NCBI RefSeq assembly: GCF_040822065.1
Contig: NZ_CP162005.1
Location: 1,550,001 to 1,614,000, forward strand
Source of the DNA: Pedobacter sp. WC2423
Lineage (GTDB): Bacteria; Bacteroidota; Bacteroidia; Sphingobacteriales; Sphingobacteriaceae
Direction: 5' to 3'
DNA: 64,000 nt
Below, piece after piece: positions 61,417 to 64,000 of the stretch; positions within the stretch are counted from its first letter, which is position 1, and each line of letters starts with the position of its first letter. The position numbers and the translations under genes were made by a program. The notes under the pieces are model-generated. The model worked only from the letters and a program-made list of their open reading frames with translations, did no database searches and was not told the origin of the DNA.

Positions 61417-62268
61417 ATGATCTATAAAGGAATGGAATATGCGATGCCGGTTACTCCCCTTTTGAAAGAACTGACCTATACTGTACGGCTCACAGATCAG
61501 CTTATTATTAACGATAAAGAAGATAAGATGCTAATTGAATTTACCTGTCGTATAAAAGCTGATGATGAGCCTCAGCAGTATCTTCTTTTTTTAGATAACC
61601 TTAAGATCAATGGAAATGCAGAAGGTGATTATGAAAAACACGAATGGTTATTCGCAAGGTTATTTTCTATCAACAGTAACCTTATCATCAAAACCGATCA
61701 GTACGGGTCTATAACAGGTGTAGGTGATAAAAAAAGGATCTTGTCAGCATGGGAATTAGCCAAAGAAGATATCAGTGCTGTATATGAAAAAGATGAAATA
61801 ACCGGACTGTTTGATAGTATGGATTATACTTTGAAGAATAACATGAAATTACTTTATCATAATGATCCGCTGCTCAATCTTTTATTTAATAATATATATC
61901 AGACGTATACAGGAGAAGAAAGTATTGAAACTGAAAAGATCATACTTAAACACTTTGGGGCAACCGGACTGCCCGTGATAGAATATAAAGAGCTGGTAGC
62001 TATTGATGAAAATTCAAATATAGCAACGATAGATGTGACAGGTCATATCAGTGAGTCGTTCACTGATATGGAAGGGATGAACAATTACCTTGCAGAGGTA
62101 ACCGGACAGGAATCTGATGAAGAGATGGATTATTATTTTGATTACCAGGGACGGTATGAGCTTAGCCTTGGAGTACAACATCATATAGATAAAGCAGAAT
62201 TAACCATTTCCGGTTATTGCCCAGGGTATAAGAAACTAACTGTTTATCACTTAAAGTTACAGCCATGA
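61417..62268 (+). CDS. Protein of unknown function in VgrG operon (possible adaptor)
   Basis: 283 residues, no signal peptide or transmembrane helix. Begins MIYKGMEYAMPVTPLLKELT and is mixed alpha/beta with acidic patches (EESIETEKIILKHFGATGLP, EMDYYFDYQGRYELSLGVQH). I do not recognise a family. It starts 11 bp after VgrG and its stop overlaps the ATG of the PAAR-like gene, the position usually taken by adaptor/chaperone genes (DUF1795-, DUF4123- or DUF2169-like) that load effectors on VgrG. That role is inference from position. Confidence 0.6.
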   Translation: MIYKGMEYAMPVTPLLKELTYTVRLTDQLIINDKEDKMLIEFTCRIKADDEPQQYLLFLDNLKINGNAEGDYEKHEWLFARLFSINSNLIIKTDQYGSITGVGDKKRILSAWELAKEDISAVYEKDEITGLFDSMDYTLKNNMKLLYHNDPLLNLLFNNIYQTYTGEESIETEKIILKHFGATGLPVIEYKELVAIDENSNIATIDVTGHISESFTDMEGMNNYLAEVTGQESDEEMDYYFDYQGRYELSLGVQHHIDKAELTISGYCPGYKKLTVYHLKLQP

Positions 62269-62678
62269 GTAGAAAATATGTTATTGATGGTGCCTGTGTA
62301 ATATGTTCGCTGGGAACCGCTAAGGGCAAAATAAAAGTCACTTCTCAGCATAAAGTATTTATACAGGGGAAGTTAAAAGTGACCGATGAAGATAAAACGT
62401 TAGTACCTAATTTTGGTTCCTGCAAGCGTTCCCCGAACCAGCCCGCATGTGTTCCGGCTTTACAAAAGTGGCAGCAGACCAGTAAAAAAGTGGTAATGGG
62501 CAGCAAGAAGTTCGTGATGGATAACTCTACTGTTAAATGCAGTAATGGCGGTCTCATCATTATTGATGATGATCTGCAGCGGGCCTCACCGGGCGGTGCT
62601 GATCCGGAAAAAATAAGCCAGCTCTCTGCTGCAATGCCAATGGTACCTTATCAATCAACCAATATATCAGGAAACTAG
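62265..62678 (+). CDS. PAAR-like DUF4280 tip protein
   Basis: 137 residues. RKYVIDGACVICSLGTAKGK, then KVTDEDKTLVPNFGSCKRSP and MGSKKFVMDNSTVKCSNGGL is the PAAR-like/DUF4280 cysteine pattern (Cys11, Cys14, Cys52, Cys61 and later), where zinc-binding cysteines form the sharp tip on VgrG. Overlaps the preceding gene by four bases (ATGA) and is followed two bases later by the effector gene, so the tip and effector are made together. Confidence 0.88.
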   Translation: MSRKYVIDGACVICSLGTAKGKIKVTSQHKVFIQGKLKVTDEDKTLVPNFGSCKRSPNQPACVPALQKWQQTSKKVVMGSKKFVMDNSTVKCSNGGLIIIDDDLQRASPGGADPEKISQLSAAMPMVPYQSTNISGN

Positions 62679-62680
62679 TT

Positions 62681-64000
62681 ATGGGTAAGCAGAAAACTAT
62701 AGAAAAGAAACCGCAGCCGGCAATTAAGGTGAAACCCAAATTAAAAGAACCATTTCCAGCCGCTGTAGTTGACAATACATTTGTATACCGTCCACAGCGG
62801 AGTCTGGTAGCGACCGGGGGAATGAAACTAAAGCTTAAAAGCGGCCATCCGGAATTTAAAGGGTATATAATTTTTATAAATGGCTTCTGGGGCGATCCGG
62901 TAAAAAACACCGGTGCAGTGGCCTGGAACAGCTTAATGGATAAAGTTCCTGAGCGCGGTGATTCCTATAGCCTTAGAGGTGCTGAAAATACCAATGAAAA
63001 AGATCTTACGGATGATGACGACAGGTATACACCCGAAGAATATAAAAAAGATACAGCTAACCCACATAAGGCCCGGATTAAGGAATCTATTAAGAACGGG
63101 CTCTTTCCGGCAAGGGCAATATATATGTATTTCCATGCTACTAAATTCCAACGTTATGTGAAATACTGGAATGTGAAAGAGAATAAATATCAATTCACCA
63201 CAAAGTATGCTGAATATTTTGACGCCAAAGATAACATACACTATTTTAACGGGTCTCATGGCTTGCAGTCAGATCCCGGACACCGGATGCAGCATGGTTA
63301 TAAACAGGGTCTCACCTGGGCAAAACTGAATCTGAAATATATGGAAAAACCTAGTTATGATACTTTCCTTCCTTATATGCCTGGTTTAGCATCACCAGAA
63401 TATAATCCAATTACGATTGTAATGCATAGCCAGGGAAATGCACTTGGGGTTGGTGTAGCAAAGGGGATCTTAGCGCATTTACAGACACTCAAATGGGATA
63501 AAGCTGCGATAAATATGGTTTACTTAGCCCTTCATCAGAATAAGGGTTTCACCACAGATGAGTACAACGACTATAAGAAGAAAAAACTGGATATGCTTGC
63601 CAATAGGCATATGAAAGCAAAATTAGCCGAGTTTTTTGAACGAAATAAGCTTTATATCGCAAAAGGTATTGACGAATATGCGGGTGAAAGGATCGTTGGC
63701 TGGAATAAACTTAAATCAAGAGGAGTACAATTTACTTTTTCAAATGACCGTTCAGACGTAGTGAGCCGTCTGGGTGATATTCACGGTATTGCCAATGCCT
63801 GTAATAGTGATGGAGATGATATGCATTTTACCCCTTTTGAAGTTACCCCCTCTTCTTACCGGATCTTTTCCAAACATATCTTAAATAAGATATTGACGTA
63901 CGATAATGAAGGTACAGGAGTAAATGTGGCTGTTAAACAAAAGAAAACTGTTATTTATACGGATCTTGTGGCTGACTTTTCGAAAGTGTACCATGCCTAT
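62681..64000 (+). CDS. Putative type VI lipase effector, 3' end beyond window
   Basis: 440 residues seen, no stop reached. GYIIFINGFWGDPVKNTGAV is an oxyanion-type strand-loop, and ITIVMHSQGNALGVGVAKGI is a lipase nucleophile elbow (H-S-Q-G-N, Ser250 as nucleophile). Asp356 or Asp359 (SNDRSDVVSRLGDIHG) and His368 or His382 could complete the triad, as the usual order Ser-Asp-His. No signal peptide. It starts two bases after the PAAR-like gene, in the operon with VgrG, so an injected phospholipase (Tle-type) is the best reading. The immunity gene should follow to the right, outside the window. Confidence 0.75.
   Translation, partial: MGKQKTIEKKPQPAIKVKPKLKEPFPAAVVDNTFVYRPQRSLVATGGMKLKLKSGHPEFKGYIIFINGFWGDPVKNTGAVAWNSLMDKVPERGDSYSLRGAENTNEKDLTDDDDRYTPEEYKKDTANPHKARIKESIKNGLFPARAIYMYFHATKFQRYVKYWNVKENKYQFTTKYAEYFDAKDNIHYFNGSHGLQSDPGHRMQHGYKQGLTWAKLNLKYMEKPSYDTFLPYMPGLASPEYNPITIVMHSQGNALGVGVAKGILAHLQTLKWDKAAINMVYLALHQNKGFTTDEYNDYKKKKLDMLANRHMKAKLAEFFERNKLYIAKGIDEYAGERIVGWNKLKSRGVQFTFSNDRSDVVSRLGDIHGIANACNSDGDDMHFTPFEVTPSSYRIFSKHILNKILTYDNEGTGVNVAVKQKKTVIYTDLVADFSKVYHAY

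Overview
The window looks like a chromosomal piece of a Bacteroidota bacterium of the Sphingobacteriaceae, most likely Pedobacter or a close relative. This is an inference from: AT-rich DNA; Bacteroidota-type -7 elements (TAnnTTTG) before several genes; weak or absent Shine-Dalgarno sequences; and families typical of that group (DsbD without its N-terminal domain, DUF4260, OMP beta-barrel receptor, GH88, FtsX-like MacB permease with a sigma-54 type promoter, Bacteroidota-type VgrG). No rRNA and no CRISPR array were seen; there is one tRNA (Lys, TTT).

Region 0-18.6 kb is a redox and electrophile-stress neighbourhood. It holds two medium-chain alcohol dehydrogenase/quinone reductase genes, an NmrA-like gene, an Old Yellow Enzyme, a pirin, a flavodoxin-like NADPH oxidoreductase, an HSL-type esterase, DsbD plus its separate N-terminal domain, and at least seven regulators (four AraC, HxlR, Lrp, Crp/Fnr). 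Two regulatory layouts are directly visible. First, a non-palindromic 20-bp sequence sits before three transcription units (10.6, 13.9 and 14.8 kb), always exactly 17 bp before a -7-like element. Second, a pair of tandem palindromes lies between the hxlR-like gene and a frameshifted NmrA-like gene. The part from 2.5 to 6.5 kb is decaying: SDR, DoxX, NmrA and XRE genes are all broken, mostly at homopolymers.

Region 18.6-38.7 kb is mixed. It contains a glycosyltransferase, a divergent DNA-repair pair (uracil-DNA glycosylase and a YcaQ-like protein), an M20 peptidase, two overlapping RlaP/COG3541-type nucleotidyltransferases, an Imm22-like orphan immunity protein between two LuxR-type regulators, an acyltransferase, and a three-gene operon. 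That operon encodes an ankyrin protein, a 906-residue helical protein and a SWIM zinc-finger protein. A 29-residue membrane peptide with its own terminator lies just upstream of a beta-lactamase-like serine hydrolase.

Region 38.7-48.6 kb carries a TPR protein, an outer-membrane beta-barrel protein, a GH88 hydrolase, an ABC-2 exporter pair and a large FtsX-like permease. The last has a sigma-54 type promoter and an upstream 12-bp inverted repeat.

Region 48.7-55.5 kb is two tandem tRNA-Lys-associated insertions. The 17-bp 3' end of the tRNA gene recurs at 54.1 and, with one mismatch, at 55.5 kb. The first segment carries a sulfur-handling operon (Crp/Fnr, TauE/SafE, MBL-rhodanese, two YeeE/YedE halves, DUF2490). 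The second carries only a broken RhuM gene. No integrase is present. A decayed copy of the same repeat lies far away at 18.7 kb.

Region 55.8-64 kb holds a type-B carboxylesterase, a gene-free stretch with short tandem arrays, a repeat-rich lipoprotein, and the start of a type VI secretion cargo operon: VgrG, an unassigned protein, a PAAR-like DUF4280 tip, and a putative lipase effector that runs off the right edge.
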